The position numbers and the translations under genes are program-made. The notes under the pieces were generated by a model that saw only the letters and a list, made by a program, of their open reading frames with translations, did no database searches and was not told the origin of the DNA. A DNA stretch of 25,458 bases from Rozella allomycis CSF55. Lineage: Eukaryota > Rozellomycota. The stretch covers positions 1-25,458 of the forward strand of contig KE560918.1 in NCBI GenBank assembly GCA_000442015.1, in the 5' to 3' direction. This document shows, one piece after another, positions 1 to 9,658 of the stretch. Each line of letters starts with the position of its first letter. Position 1 is the stretch's first letter.

Positions 1-139
1 AATGAAATAAACCATCAATGAATTAAATAACATTATCCAACACGGGATCCTACTGACAAAAATAAGTGAGCAACTTTTCACAGCCAAAATCTATGTGACA
101 CCCATATATTGGTTCGTATTCTTTTTTATGGGAGTGATA

Positions 140-147
140 TGACGTCA
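140..147. promoter_or_regulatory. CRE-like palindrome upstream of small gene
   Basis: TGACGTCA, the palindromic site recognised by ATF/CREB-type bZIP factors, lies 24 nt upstream of the putative start codon at 171. A half-site TGACGT follows at 151-156. The position fits a promoter element for the small gene at 171-537, but an 8-bp match can arise by chance. Confidence 0.35.
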
Positions 148-170
148 AATTGACGTATGATATTTGATAC

Positions 171-537
171 ATGATGAAGTACCTGTCAAATATAGATATA
201 TAGCCCAACCTGCCCAACCCATGTTTTTCTAATGCAATTGAATTCTGAATTGCAATCGGAGACGGAGTCAGAATTGCAATCGACTTTTGAATCGCATTCA
301 ACAGCTGAATCGCGATTGAATTCTGAAGAACAAAAGATATTTGATAATATAATTTCCTCACTAAAAGTAAATGTCCGCTTAAGTGGTTATTAGACTGCTT
401 CACATTACGCAAAAATAAATCCAGACAGAAGAGAATTTTTGGATGCTGTTTTGGATGTTATTGAACTGCGTTTCAGCCATATGATCAATAAAGATTTGTC
501 TTCTCGTATAAATGCCCAAGAAGCCATAGATAAATAA
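171..537 (+). CDS. Small unidentified protein, two introns
   Basis: Putative 104-residue protein joined from 171-178, 204-366 and 394-537 across introns of 25 nt (179-203) and 27 nt (367-393). Both are GT-AG and match the intron size used throughout the window; splicing keeps one frame to the TAA at 535-537. The middle is low-complexity and rich in Glu, Ser, Gln and Leu (two GAATTGCAATCG copies in the DNA). The C-terminal half reads as amphipathic helix (SEEQKIFDNIISSLK, then DRREFLDAVLDVIELRF). I do not recognise the family and no membrane segment is visible. It is convergent with SKI3. An internal ATG at 232 could be the start if the first intron is not real. Support is reading-frame continuity and intron form only. 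Confidence 0.42.
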
Positions 538-767
538 AGAAGATAGTGAAGTTTTCATAAATTTTTATTAACGGGTCCTAATCTATTAACACTACATTGA
601 TAATAATTTAATAAAGTCATCTTTATTGAGCCTTGTTTTGTGAGTGAACGGTTGGTGCCTTTCTGTAATAAATAATACTTTGTGAACTGCAAAATATTTA
701 AATAAAGAGAACATAAAGCAATATGGATTGAATTAAATGCCACTACCCTAAATTAACTTAACATAGT

Positions 768-3700
768 TTATTGAATAAAAGATTTAATAAAAGGAGAGAT
801 ATTCTGTGCATACTTGAACAACTTGTTCTTTTCCTTTTCATTATCCGTTATACAAGCTTGTGCATATTTAACGAGACCCCTTGCGTTTTGATTATCGCCA
901 ACCATCTCCAAACAGTTATTAATAAGATCCACAGACTTTGAATTCACGGCAATGCACAATTTGCAATACAACAAAAGATTTGTGTTTAAATGCTCAGCTT
1001 TATTGACGTCACCAGAATGATCACCTAAATTAAGGTCGGTCAAATAACTGAGAGCCTGATCGTTATACCCAAGCGACACAAGTGTATTCACCAAATCAAC
1101 AACTACCAGTGGATTATTCTGCAATTTCAGCGCATTTTGGAAAGCCACACTAGCCTTTTCCAAAGTCGACGTTGATTGATTCAAATTTGGCGCAGATTCC
1201 GCATCCTCTTTTACATCTAATTTCACCTTGTCCATTTGATTCGTCAAAGCATCCAATTCACTTAATTGCACTAAAATCCTTCCAAGCAGCCAATAACACT
1301 TGAATTTAATGCAAGAACTCCCCGTTGATTTCAAAAGCGCGTCAGTTTCTTTGAATGATTTTGATAAATAATCCTTCTGCCTGTTGTTTGAATAGACACC
1401 AAAAGCGTAAAATAATTCAGCACGAAGGAATTTTAGGTAATCTAGATGAGAACTGTTTGATAATCTTTCAAGGACTGATAATGTGGATCTTAGGCGAGCG
1501 AGTAGATTTTCAGAGTTTGATTTAAATGAATTGTTTATGTTTAATTGATTTCTAAGTGAAATATAAAACACGTAGAATGTTTTGAAGCATGGGGTTAACC
1601 TTACAGCTTTCTGTGCATAAATTAGACTGGAGTTAGATTCAACGTTTAACATTGAATAACAGAAAGATAATAGAGAATAACACGTGGATAAACTAGANAA
1701 TAACACGTTGATAAACTAGATGAATCTTTAAATGAATTAGCTTCAACAGCTTTGAGACAAAATTCAATAGAAGTCTTGTAATCTCTAGAGTTTGAATAAA
1801 TTTGTGCAAGTTGTTGAAAATGATCTGAAGAAATATTTTCCAACATTGAAATCTTTTCAGCCATCTTGATTGCTTCGTTCTTTAACCCATGATACATCAA
1901 CAATTGACATTTCTTTAATTCAAAGTCAACATCATTTGAATCAAAATCATAATTTAGAAATTTATTCAAAAGATTAGAATCTAAACTAGATTGGGCTAAT
2001 AAATGATTAAAGAGCATTTTCTTGTTTTCGAAATTTCTGAAATAATTAATGAAATTTACAGAATCCAAGTGTGACAAATTGAAAGTGATAAATTGTTGTA
2101 ATGGATGTAGAAGTGGCAATTGAGATTGTAATAATTTTAAAGATTCAATATTGTTGGAAGCCAAGTGGTAGTAAAAGAGATCAATTGGATCACCTGGTTC
2201 ACTTGAACCTAAATTGTCGAAACATTTACTGAATAGTTTGTTAGATTCGTTAATTCTTCCAAGTTTAAATAAAATTCTAGCTTTATCGAATCCATGAGAA
2301 TAATTGAGAGCCAAATCCAGACAATTCAATTTTTCATACAAGAGCATTAAAACTCTTTCGCAATTTGGTTTCAATTTAAAGTTTCTTTCAAATACTTTAA
2401 TTGCAGCGAATAAAACATTTTCCTTTATGGTGGTAGAGTCATTAAATATTTTGTTTAGAGAAGAAAAGACAAACATTTCAAAGACAGCAAAGGAATCAAA
2501 GTTTGAAATTTCAAGAGAATGATTTAAAAGAGAAACAAATTCAGAATAATCAAAATGTTGAGCTATTAAAGATTGACAGAACCAAGCCACTGAAGTTTCA
2601 GGATCTAAAGTTTGAGCATTTGAGAAACATTTATTTGCCAATTCAATATCGTTATTTATTAAATACAAAATACCTAGATTTATAAAAGATTCAGATGATT
2701 TATTCAATTCTAAAGATTTAATGAAACAATGTTGACTGAATAAACAATCCTTGTCTATATTTAGAATACCCAACAAATTCCAATATTTATCATTCTTTGG
2801 ATTGTATTTAATTGCTGTTTGAACACTTTTGATTGCCAAATCTATTTCTAATTTTAGTTTATAGAAATAAGCCATTTCAAAATACAAATATCCCAAATTT
2901 CGAAATTTCAACGTTTTCATTTCTTGTAACAATTTCAATCCATAATCAATCAATTCAATTCTACTGGAAACTTTTATTTCTTCAATTGAATGGTCAATTT
3001 CTAATTTTAGAATTAATTTGATGCAATCTAGGATCATTTTGTAGAAAACAAATCTAAATTCTATTTTTAAATCAAGATCTAAGCCATCCATGGAAAATTT
3101 TATTGCTTTTTTAGAATTGGAGATTGAAGAATTAAAATTGCCAGATTTTAGGTCATCAATTGATTTTAAATAGAAGCAATCACTTAAACCTTTTAATTTT
3201 AGTAGAATAAAGTTATTTGAATCAATCTGATTGAACAATTCTATAGCCTTGTCTATTAAACCCAATTTTAATTTTATAGAAGCCATTTGATAAATAACAT
3301 TTGAGACATTTGAGGGTGAGAGGCTGTGAGTCTCTTTACCTTGAATATCATTATCTCCTTTACTTTCACCTCCAACCCCTTCAACTTTAACCCCTTCACC
3401 TCCAACTACTTCAACTTTCATTCTCTCTTCATAGGATCGCTCAAATGCTTTAAGAGCAGCTAAATACTTTCCACTTGATTTATACGCTTCACCTAAACCC
3501 TCCCAACACTCAAAATCCTTTTAAATGAAATAGAAACAATAATTACTTTAACTCCCAATCTTAAACTAGTTTGAAATGCTAAAATGGATTCATTAAATTT
3601 CTCTTGCTTCAATAATAGAAAGCCAAGATATTTCCAAGTCCATTGTTCTCTTGAATTCACTTTATGAAAATTTTCAATTAAATTTAAGATTTCTTCTTGA

Positions 3701-5504
3701 TTGCATAAATTGATTAATTCTTTCAATGATTCTTCATTACCCTGGTCAATTGAAATTGCTTTTAAATAACATTTTTTAGATCTATTTTTATCTTTATTTA
3801 AATAGAAATGACCAAGATAAACAAATGGATCTGCAAATGAATTATTTAATTGGATTGATTTTAAGAAATATTCAAATGATTTTTCATAATCTTTTAATTT
3901 CCAATAAATTCTTCCCATTCTATAAAAATTTATTTCATTTTCTTTCAATTTCAAAACTTTTATTCCAATTTCTTTTGCTTCTTCAACCCTCTCCAAATTC
4001 AACAAAATCCATGCCTTTTCTGATAAAGCTTTTTCATTATTCTCATCTATTTTTATTATCTCTTTCAAATACTTTAATGCTTCTTCATATTTCTTCATTT
4101 CACTCATCACTCTACTCAACCCTTGCAATACTTTTAAATCTCTTTCATTTTCTTTCAACAATTTTTCATAAATCTCTTTTGCATTTCCAAAATATTTTAA
4201 ATCTAAATTAAAATAACTTTCTGCCATCATCAACAAACACTTCCGCTTCATTCTCTTATTCCCCTCGTCAATTCTTTCATTCAGTTTTATACAAACATTC
4301 AACACTTCTTCATAAATCTCCTTTTTCTTTTTAACTGCTTCCCCTTGCATCATTAAATCTGCCTTTAATATAGATCCAATCTTTGTTCCTTTCTTCAATT
4401 CCACATTCTCCCATTTTCCATCAACCAATTCTCTCATCATCAAATAAAAATCATCTTCCTTATTCTCCACTCGTTCAAAATACTCTTTAATAAACTCTTC
4501 ATCCAAGTCTTCATATCCTTCACAATCAACACTCTCCAAATACATCTCTGCCATTTCATCATCCCACAGCTTCATCTCCCTTCTCCATTCAAACACTCTC
4601 TTCTTTACATTCATCCCATTCCTCTTCATATCCTTAATCATCTTTATCCTCATCTTTTCCCTCTCCTCCCCTTCCACACAACTCTCAATCATCTCCTCAT
4701 ACATCCCAACCATATTAAACTTCTCACTAGCCTCATTCATCACCTTCTCACTAATCTCACTCAAAGGCTCAGCACTAATCCTCATCCTCCTCTGCTCAAT
4801 CTCACGCTTCATCCACTCCTCCCTCTCCCTTTCAACAATCTCCAATCTCTCCTTTTTCAACCCATACTCATCAAGCATCCCCTCATACTCTTCCTTCCTC
4901 CCTACAATCTCTCCTATCAACTCCACAACCCTCATCCCATTCCCCCGTCTCGCCACTTGCAACATCTTCATATTCACCTCCAAATGCTTCCTCCACTCCT
5001 TCCTTCCTCACAAACCCCAAATCCCCTTACCTGTCCTCATACAACCTCTTCAAATATGCACCACTCTCCTCAAACTCTTTCATCCTTCCACTCTTTTCAT
5101 ACACTTGGAACAATCCCTCTCACACAGCACATTACACTTTACCTGCCATCCCAACACATTCTCGGCATCANCTGCCATCCCAACACATTATCAGCATCAA
5201 GCTCAACCGCTTTCTTATAACTAGCCTCGCTCTCTTCGTACTTGCAGAGATTATACAGCGCTAGGCCACTGAATATGTAGCCATGGTAGTCTGCTCCATA
5301 ACTCAGGATCTGCTCACACGTCTTGTACGCTTCCACATACTTTTTGTAGTTCAGAAATTGTTTGGCTTGTTTTAGAAGCGTTTTCTGGGACATTTGTGGC
5401 GCAGATTTAGGGTCGAACAGATTCAAAATGTAGAGTCTATACGATTGTAAAATATAATTAACGGAATGAAAAAAGGCCCTGTTACTTAAAGTTGGAGAAA
5501 ACAT
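768..5504 (-). CDS. SKI3: Superkiller protein 3 (TPR scaffold of the Ski complex)
   Basis: Homologue of yeast Ski3/human TTC37, the TPR scaffold that, with Ski2 helicase and Ski8, feeds RNA to the cytoplasmic exosome. Introns: 5117-5142 (26 nt), 5003-5030 (28 nt), 3518-3546 (29 nt). Two assembly joins (Ns at 5171 and 1698) interrupt the frame; discounting one copy of each flanking duplicate gives 1533 residues, close to the family's usual size. TPR signatures recur throughout (e.g. ALYNLCKYEESEASYKKAVE near the N-terminus; CWEGLGEAYKSSGKYLAALK mid-protein). The outermost ATG (5504) is used; similarity to TTC37 only begins at Met38 (ATG 5393-5391), so that may be the true start. An ATG at 4983 is internal. 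Just after mid-protein TPRs lies a Val/Gly/Glu insert (EVVGGEGVKVEGVGGE). Codons between about 3550 and 5140 are strikingly C-poor on the sense strand. Confidence 0.9.
1676..1720. repeat. 22-bp duplicate around N1698 (assembly join) in SKI3
   Basis: 1676-1697 and 1699-1720 are the same 22 bp apart from one base (ACACGTGG versus ACACGTTG) and are separated only by the N. The extra 23 nt shift the SKI3 frame; with a single copy the protein runs on smoothly (SSLSTCYSLLSFCYS). This is best read as two overlapping contig ends, perhaps different alleles, that were not merged. Confidence 0.85.
5143..5199. repeat. 28-bp duplicate around N5171 (assembly join) in SKI3
   Basis: 5143-5170 and 5172-5199 repeat 28 bp with two mismatches (TTCTCGGC versus TTATCAGC). 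The insert of 29 nt breaks SKI3 right after the NVLGWQ motif. With one copy, the exon ends exactly at the GT of the following 26-nt intron (5117-5142). Unmerged contig overlap is the simplest reading. Confidence 0.85.
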
Positions 5505-5585
5505 TTTAACGGTTAATTTTGACTATTGTTGAATAAAGGATTCGCATTGAAATATGATAAGGAATTATTAAAGTTTAGTTATTTA

Positions 5586-7526
5586 TTAAATATTTAGAAA
5601 TCTTGGCCTTGGTCTTCTTGAACGCCTTTGCTTTACAAAGTATGAGGTGAATACAGAAAGACCTAAAACACCCAACACAATACCTCCCACCAAAGCAGGA
5701 ATACTCATCTTACTTTTTTCATCGTCTTCACTTTTAGGGCTCTTGATCGCGATAGTATTTTTTGCGGACATAGGTTTGATAGTCAAATCTGGCAACGGAT
5801 TTTGATCGACTTGTGTCGGTGGGGCTTCTAAGACTCCGGAAGATTCAGGACTCTCTGTTTCTTGTAATTCTGGGTCGTGCGGACCTTCAACTTGTACAGG
5901 CGGGGCTTCTAAGACTCCGGAAGATTCAGGACTCTCTGTTTCATTTAATTCTGGATCGACTTGATTTTCATCAACTTGAACAGGCGGGGCTTCTAAGACT
6001 TCAGCAGATTCAGGACTCTCTTTTACTTGTAATTCTGGATCGTGCGGACCTTTGACTTGTACAGGCGGTGCTTCTAAGACTTCAGCAGATTTAGGACTCT
6101 CTTTTACTTGTAATTCTGGGTCGATCTCGCCAACTTTTGATTGCATGTCGGATTGGACAATTGCAGCGTCCTCTGGTTCCATAGTTCTAGTGACTTCAAT
6201 AGGTTTTGAATCAACAGAACTGGACATTACGCGAGCTTCATTTGTTTTCCCATTAGCAAATTTGATTCTTTTGTCTTTTTCAAATTGATCTTCTACAATT
6301 TTAACTTTTGCTTCATCCTTGATCATTTTCTCCCGATTAGTATTGACATTGCCATTGTTATTTTCATTATCAATTAGCTGTATGGGTTTGCTTGAGACAA
6401 CGGTACTTCCATCTGTTTCAAATGAATCTTGAATCTGAACATTTGATTTCACGGGTTTAGACTTTGTTTTAGCAAGTAATTGTTTAGATTTTGTTCTTTT
6501 TTGAAGCCAAACAAGACCCAAGTAAGTAATGACTCCAAATGTCTGCACGGCCAACGTAATGTTGAGGTCTTTTCTTTTAAAATTGTCCCATATTTCAGTA
6601 AGATCAGTATTTGTAGCGTTAGAGAGAGCTTTTAACAAGATTTCCTTTTTTGCTGATATATTTAAGGATAGATAATAATCAACAACTTCGTCTTTTACGC
6701 TTGCAATTTTTCGAATTATATTAATCGCTTTTGAAGTCATAACAGCAAAGTTTTCATATTTCAAATTCTTTACGAAATTTTTAGTCTCTTCTAAAGATGG
6801 AGCCGTAGGTCTTTCTTTTGATGGTTCTTCATTCAAAGGGGCTTTCTCTAACGCAGGTTCAGCATTATTCAGCACCTCAGGAACAGGGCCCAGCTCAGGC
6901 AAAGATGGAAGTCCAGTCCTTACGTCAGAATCCTTATCCCCATGGTCGTTTTTGGAAGAGTCTTGATTTACATTTTGGACTTCCCCGGAATTATTGCTAT
7001 TGTGCGCAGGAACTATATTTTGATGATCCGTTGGGACAACTTTGAAATGACTATTACTATATGCCTCAGGAGATACAAAAAAATTATCGCCTCTCTTTGC
7101 AGCAAGATGGATCGACGTGTTCGAGTAATCTTGTTCTACGGTCTGCTGCAGAGGCACAAACGGTCCCTTTATTGATTTTTCGGGAATTGATTTCACAGCT
7201 GAAGTAGTTTTTTTGACATTATGCGGATCCTCGATCAGGCTGGTGAATGCGTTATAGAGGTCCCCGGCTAGATTTGAATTCTCCTTGTCATTTTTATAAT
7301 CAAGTTTAACTTTAGTAAGTTCAAAGTTGTTTGCGTTTTCATATTGATAAGAATAACCTCTGTCAATCAAAGGCTTTGAAGGTTGTGCATAACCAAGGTT
7401 AACATTCTCGAAAACATAAGTAGGATTTATGTTTGGACTAGGTAAAGCCTCGTTTCCATGAACTACTGTCAAATATGTGGAAACCAACAACAGCAACACC
7501 TCTTTAGATTTTTGACTACTGAACAT
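5586..7526 (-). CDS. Putative type I surface/membrane protein with Pro/Glu repeats (family member A)
   Basis: 646 residues, intronless, no family recognised. An N-terminal hydrophobic stretch (EVLLLLVSTYLTVVHG, to about residue 24) looks like a signal peptide. Residues 25-250 are polar with several NxS/T sites. A helical segment (about 258-320) ends in AKKEILLKAL...LTEIWDNFK and runs into a hydrophobic stretch at 323-341. Then comes a charged region and four tandem 27/28-residue repeats (about 469-578). A glycine-rich transmembrane helix (about 609-631, GGIVLGVLG) is followed by a tail with six Arg in nine residues (RRSRRPRPR). The helical block, mid hydrophobic segment and C-terminal anchor match the plan of the genes at 7615-9377, 13809-15034 and 15610-16674. 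The gene lies 88 bp downstream of the 7615-9377 gene, same strand, and 81 bp upstream of SKI3. Surface location is inferred. Confidence 0.8.
   Translation of the reverse strand: MFSSQKSKEVLLLLVSTYLTVVHGNEALPSPNINPTYVFENVNLGYAQPSKPLIDRGYSYQYENANNFELTKVKLDYKNDKENSNLAGDLYNAFTSLIEDPHNVKKTTSAVKSIPEKSIKGPFVPLQQTVEQDYSNTSIHLAAKRGDNFFVSPEAYSNSHFKVVPTDHQNIVPAHNSNNSGEVQNVNQDSSKNDHGDKDSDVRTGLPSLPELGPVPEVLNNAEPALEKAPLNEEPSKERPTAPSLEETKNFVKNLKYENFAVMTSKAINIIRKIASVKDEVVDYYLSLNISAKKEILLKALSNATNTDLTEIWDNFKRKDLNITLAVQTFGVITYLGLVWLQKRTKSKQLLAKTKSKPVKSNVQIQDSFETDGSTVVSSKPIQLIDNENNNGNVNTNREKMIKDEAKVKIVEDQFEKDKRIKFANGKTNEARVMSSSVDSKPIEVTRTMEPEDAAIVQSDMQSKVGEIDPELQVKESPKSAEVLEAPPVQVKGPHDPELQVKESPESAEVLEAPPVQVDENQVDPELNETESPESSGVLEAPPVQVEGPHDPELQETESPESSGVLEAPPTQVDQNPLPDLTIKPMSAKNTIAIKSPKSEDDEKSKMSIPALVGGIVLGVLGLSVFTSYFVKQRRSRRPRPRFLNI
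5793..6122 (-). repeat. Tandem 27/28-residue repeat, two dimers
   Basis: Four units of the form DPELxxxESPxSxxVLEAPPxQV with alternating 27- and 28-residue lengths. Units 1+2 resemble each other (QVKESP...SAEVLEAPP), and units 3+4 share ETESPESSGVLEAPP, giving a 110-codon (330 bp) block. The spacers alternate: GPH after units 1 and 3; DENQV or DQNPL after units 2 and 4. This points to duplication of a two-unit module inside the acidic, Pro-rich stalk. Confidence 0.85.
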
Positions 7527-7614
7527 TTTGTGTGGCGGTGCAAAGAAAAAAAGCCTTGTCTATATTTAGAATGGAGTAGTCTTGATGTAAAAAAAATTAA
7601 AATGCCTATTTAAG

Positions 7615-9377
7615 TTATATTTTATTGATATGTGAAGGTTTTTTAAATACTAAATACAGCGCTAATCCTAGTATTGTGGATGCTCCAATAATGCCACAAA
7701 CAATTATACCAAAGCTTAGTCCTGTATAATTTACTTCTTCCTCCTCTGATTTTGTGTTTCCTTTCTTGCTGTTATCATTTGATGGCATTTTTAATGTCAC
7801 TGGCTTCTGTTCCTTACTAGTACTTATCTCCGATACTCGTAAGTGTGTAATTTTATCACCCATATAGGTCGATTCTTTTTCAAACTCATTTTTATCACCA
7901 ATTATACGGGAACTTGATGTCTTATTTCTATCAACATTGCCATCGGTACAAGGTAAATTGGAATCCCCTGAAACGAATTTTTCGTTGAGGGGAACTTTAA
8001 AATCATCACGTGGATTCAATTTAGCATAGTGGATAACATATAGCGCGAATGCTAGAAAGCAAAAAATGAGAGATTTTCTAAGTAGACCAGTAAATATACT
8101 TACCTTGTCATATTATTGGACGCAATCATTTTTTGAATTTTGGGATTCTTGTAAAGATCCCAAGCCTTTCGCAAATCATTTGCATTAGAGCGCGAAATAA
8201 CATTCAAAATGATACCTTTCTTTTCTTCATTTCTCAAATTTTCCGTCACTCTGTCAGCATTAACATTCGCAACTTCTGATAGCGGTCCAGAAAATGCGGA
8301 TATGATTTCATCGATCATTTCAGGTTTCATGGCATCTAATTCTTGACTAATGTTGTGTAAAATAGATAAATGACTTTCCAAAAATAATGAGACATCGTTA
8401 AATTTACTTAACGCAAATGTTTTGGGACCAAGCGCATTGTTTTTGGTATACAACGTACATGAAGCCTTCTCTGATAGATCAGTAACTAGTGGAGAAATGA
8501 AACAATTCTTTCTTCCATCAAAAGGGCCAGTGTATTCCGGAATTTGATTTTGTTTGAGGCTTCCAGTGACCTTATCTTGAACATTTTCGGATACAAAGCT
8601 ATTTTCTCTGCTTTTCTTTTGTTTAAAAGATACACCACATGAGGCTTTTTCTAATAATTTATTCGCCAGAGGAGACATGGGGCAATTATTCAATTCACCT
8701 AGAATCTCTAAGTTATTCAGGCTTGGAGCTTTCTTTGGTACTATCTTGAAATTATTTTGAGCCGTGAGATCATATTCAGGTACCAAGTTCTTTGATTCAT
8801 GAATCTTTGAAAAATGGAGCAGAGCACCTCCAAGAAATCCCATAGCCAGAATTGTAGACACGACAGACTGGACACTGAATTTTGAAACGACGCTTTTCTT
8901 ATACCAATTCTTGACTCGAAAACTAAATGTACTAACATGCGCATCGATCTCCTCCATTTTCGACGCCAATAGTTGGAACAGTTCTTTTGCAAAATCGGAA
9001 TCTGTTTTGCGATTCTCGGGCACATTCTGCAATAATTTGTCTGGATGATATTTTTTTTTCTGCTCCTTGCTCCAAGCCTTTAGTTTTTGTTGAGAAGTCA
9101 AATGGAAATGTGAGATAATACTTTCCATGTCACTGTGTTTTAAGAAGAAGAAATAGTCAACGGCTTCGTGTAGTTTGGGATGAACATTACTCTTCACTAA
9201 TTGGATCTGATTTTCCAATTCTTCTGAAAGAGGATGATCGTTGTTCCGAACGCTTTGGGGAATACCTATCACAACTTGATTCGTAGATTCCATTCCATCT
9301 TCGTTTAAAAATTCTTTTGATTGGTGACTATTGGTCATTTGTAAGTGGCTAATTATGTCAAATGATCGTTGCATCAT
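7615..9377 (-). CDS. J-domain-like multipass membrane protein (family member B)
   Basis: Two open frames (9377-8104 and 8077-7615) join through a 26-nt GT-AG intron (8078-8103) into one 578-residue protein; the join is in frame and the first frame would otherwise stop inside the intron's GTAAGT. Residues about 66-146 look like a divergent J-domain: an HPD at 111-113 after a Lys-rich helix (LKAWSKEQKKKY), then ELFQLLASKMEEI. A hydrophobic helix follows at about 169-189. A module with NCxxSPL...EKASC occurs twice (231-247 and 291-307). The helical block (EEKKGIILNVI...DLRKAWDLYKN) then leads to a second hydrophobic segment directly after the intron (SLIFCFLAFALYVIHYA). A third, Gly-rich transmembrane helix with a KK tail closes the protein. 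Alternative: two genes, the second starting at ATG 8111 with a signal peptide; one shared frame and intron favours one gene. Function unknown; J-domains normally stimulate Hsp70 partners. Confidence 0.72.
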
Positions 9378-9658
9378 CTACAATCTAGAAATGACAATCA
9401 TCTGATAGTTTTCGACTGACTCAGGGCTGATTATAGATTGATAAAACATACTAAAAAGTTAAGATTCAAAATAAAGATCAATTTCTATGATTTGATATCG
9501 ATAAAATCTTAAAGTGTTTCTGTTTCACAACTTTGGGAGGAAGTCTTTAAAATAAAAATATATTGAAACTTAATTTAAACGTTCAATTTTTAATAACAAC
9601 GGATCCTCTTTCCTCTTGCCCGTTATAAATTTGTTTTAACCCTGGTCGAGGGCAAAGA
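9378..9658. promoter_or_regulatory. Divergent intergenic region, J-like gene / RPB2
   Basis: 281 bp separating the start codons of the J-domain-like gene (-) and RPB2 (+), so it must carry both promoters. It is AT-rich with short A/T tracts; I see no clear TATA box or paired motif. Confidence 0.4.

Noticed and set aside
50-412. 120-codon open frame on the minus strand
   Set aside because: Lies antisense to the better-supported spliced small gene; composition is low-complexity Ile/Ser/Gln repeats mirroring the repeats on the other strand, with no family likeness.
555-743. 62-codon frame on the minus strand downstream of SKI3
   Set aside because: Contains several possible splice signals but no recognisable protein; probably 3' flank of SKI3.
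2749-2767. 19-bp identity with 7554-7572 (CCTTGTCTATATTTAGAAT)
   Set aside because: One copy is coding within SKI3, the other in the leader of the 646-residue gene; no extension of similarity, so probably chance in AT-rich DNA.
3493-4983. Separate gene starting at ATG 4983
   Set aside because: The Met is internal to SKI3; the 28-nt intron 5003-5030 joins the frame to upstream TPRs (ERKEWRKHLEV context).
5813-6288. Plus-strand open frames across the repeat region
   Set aside because: They are antisense shadows of the tandem repeat in the 646-residue protein.
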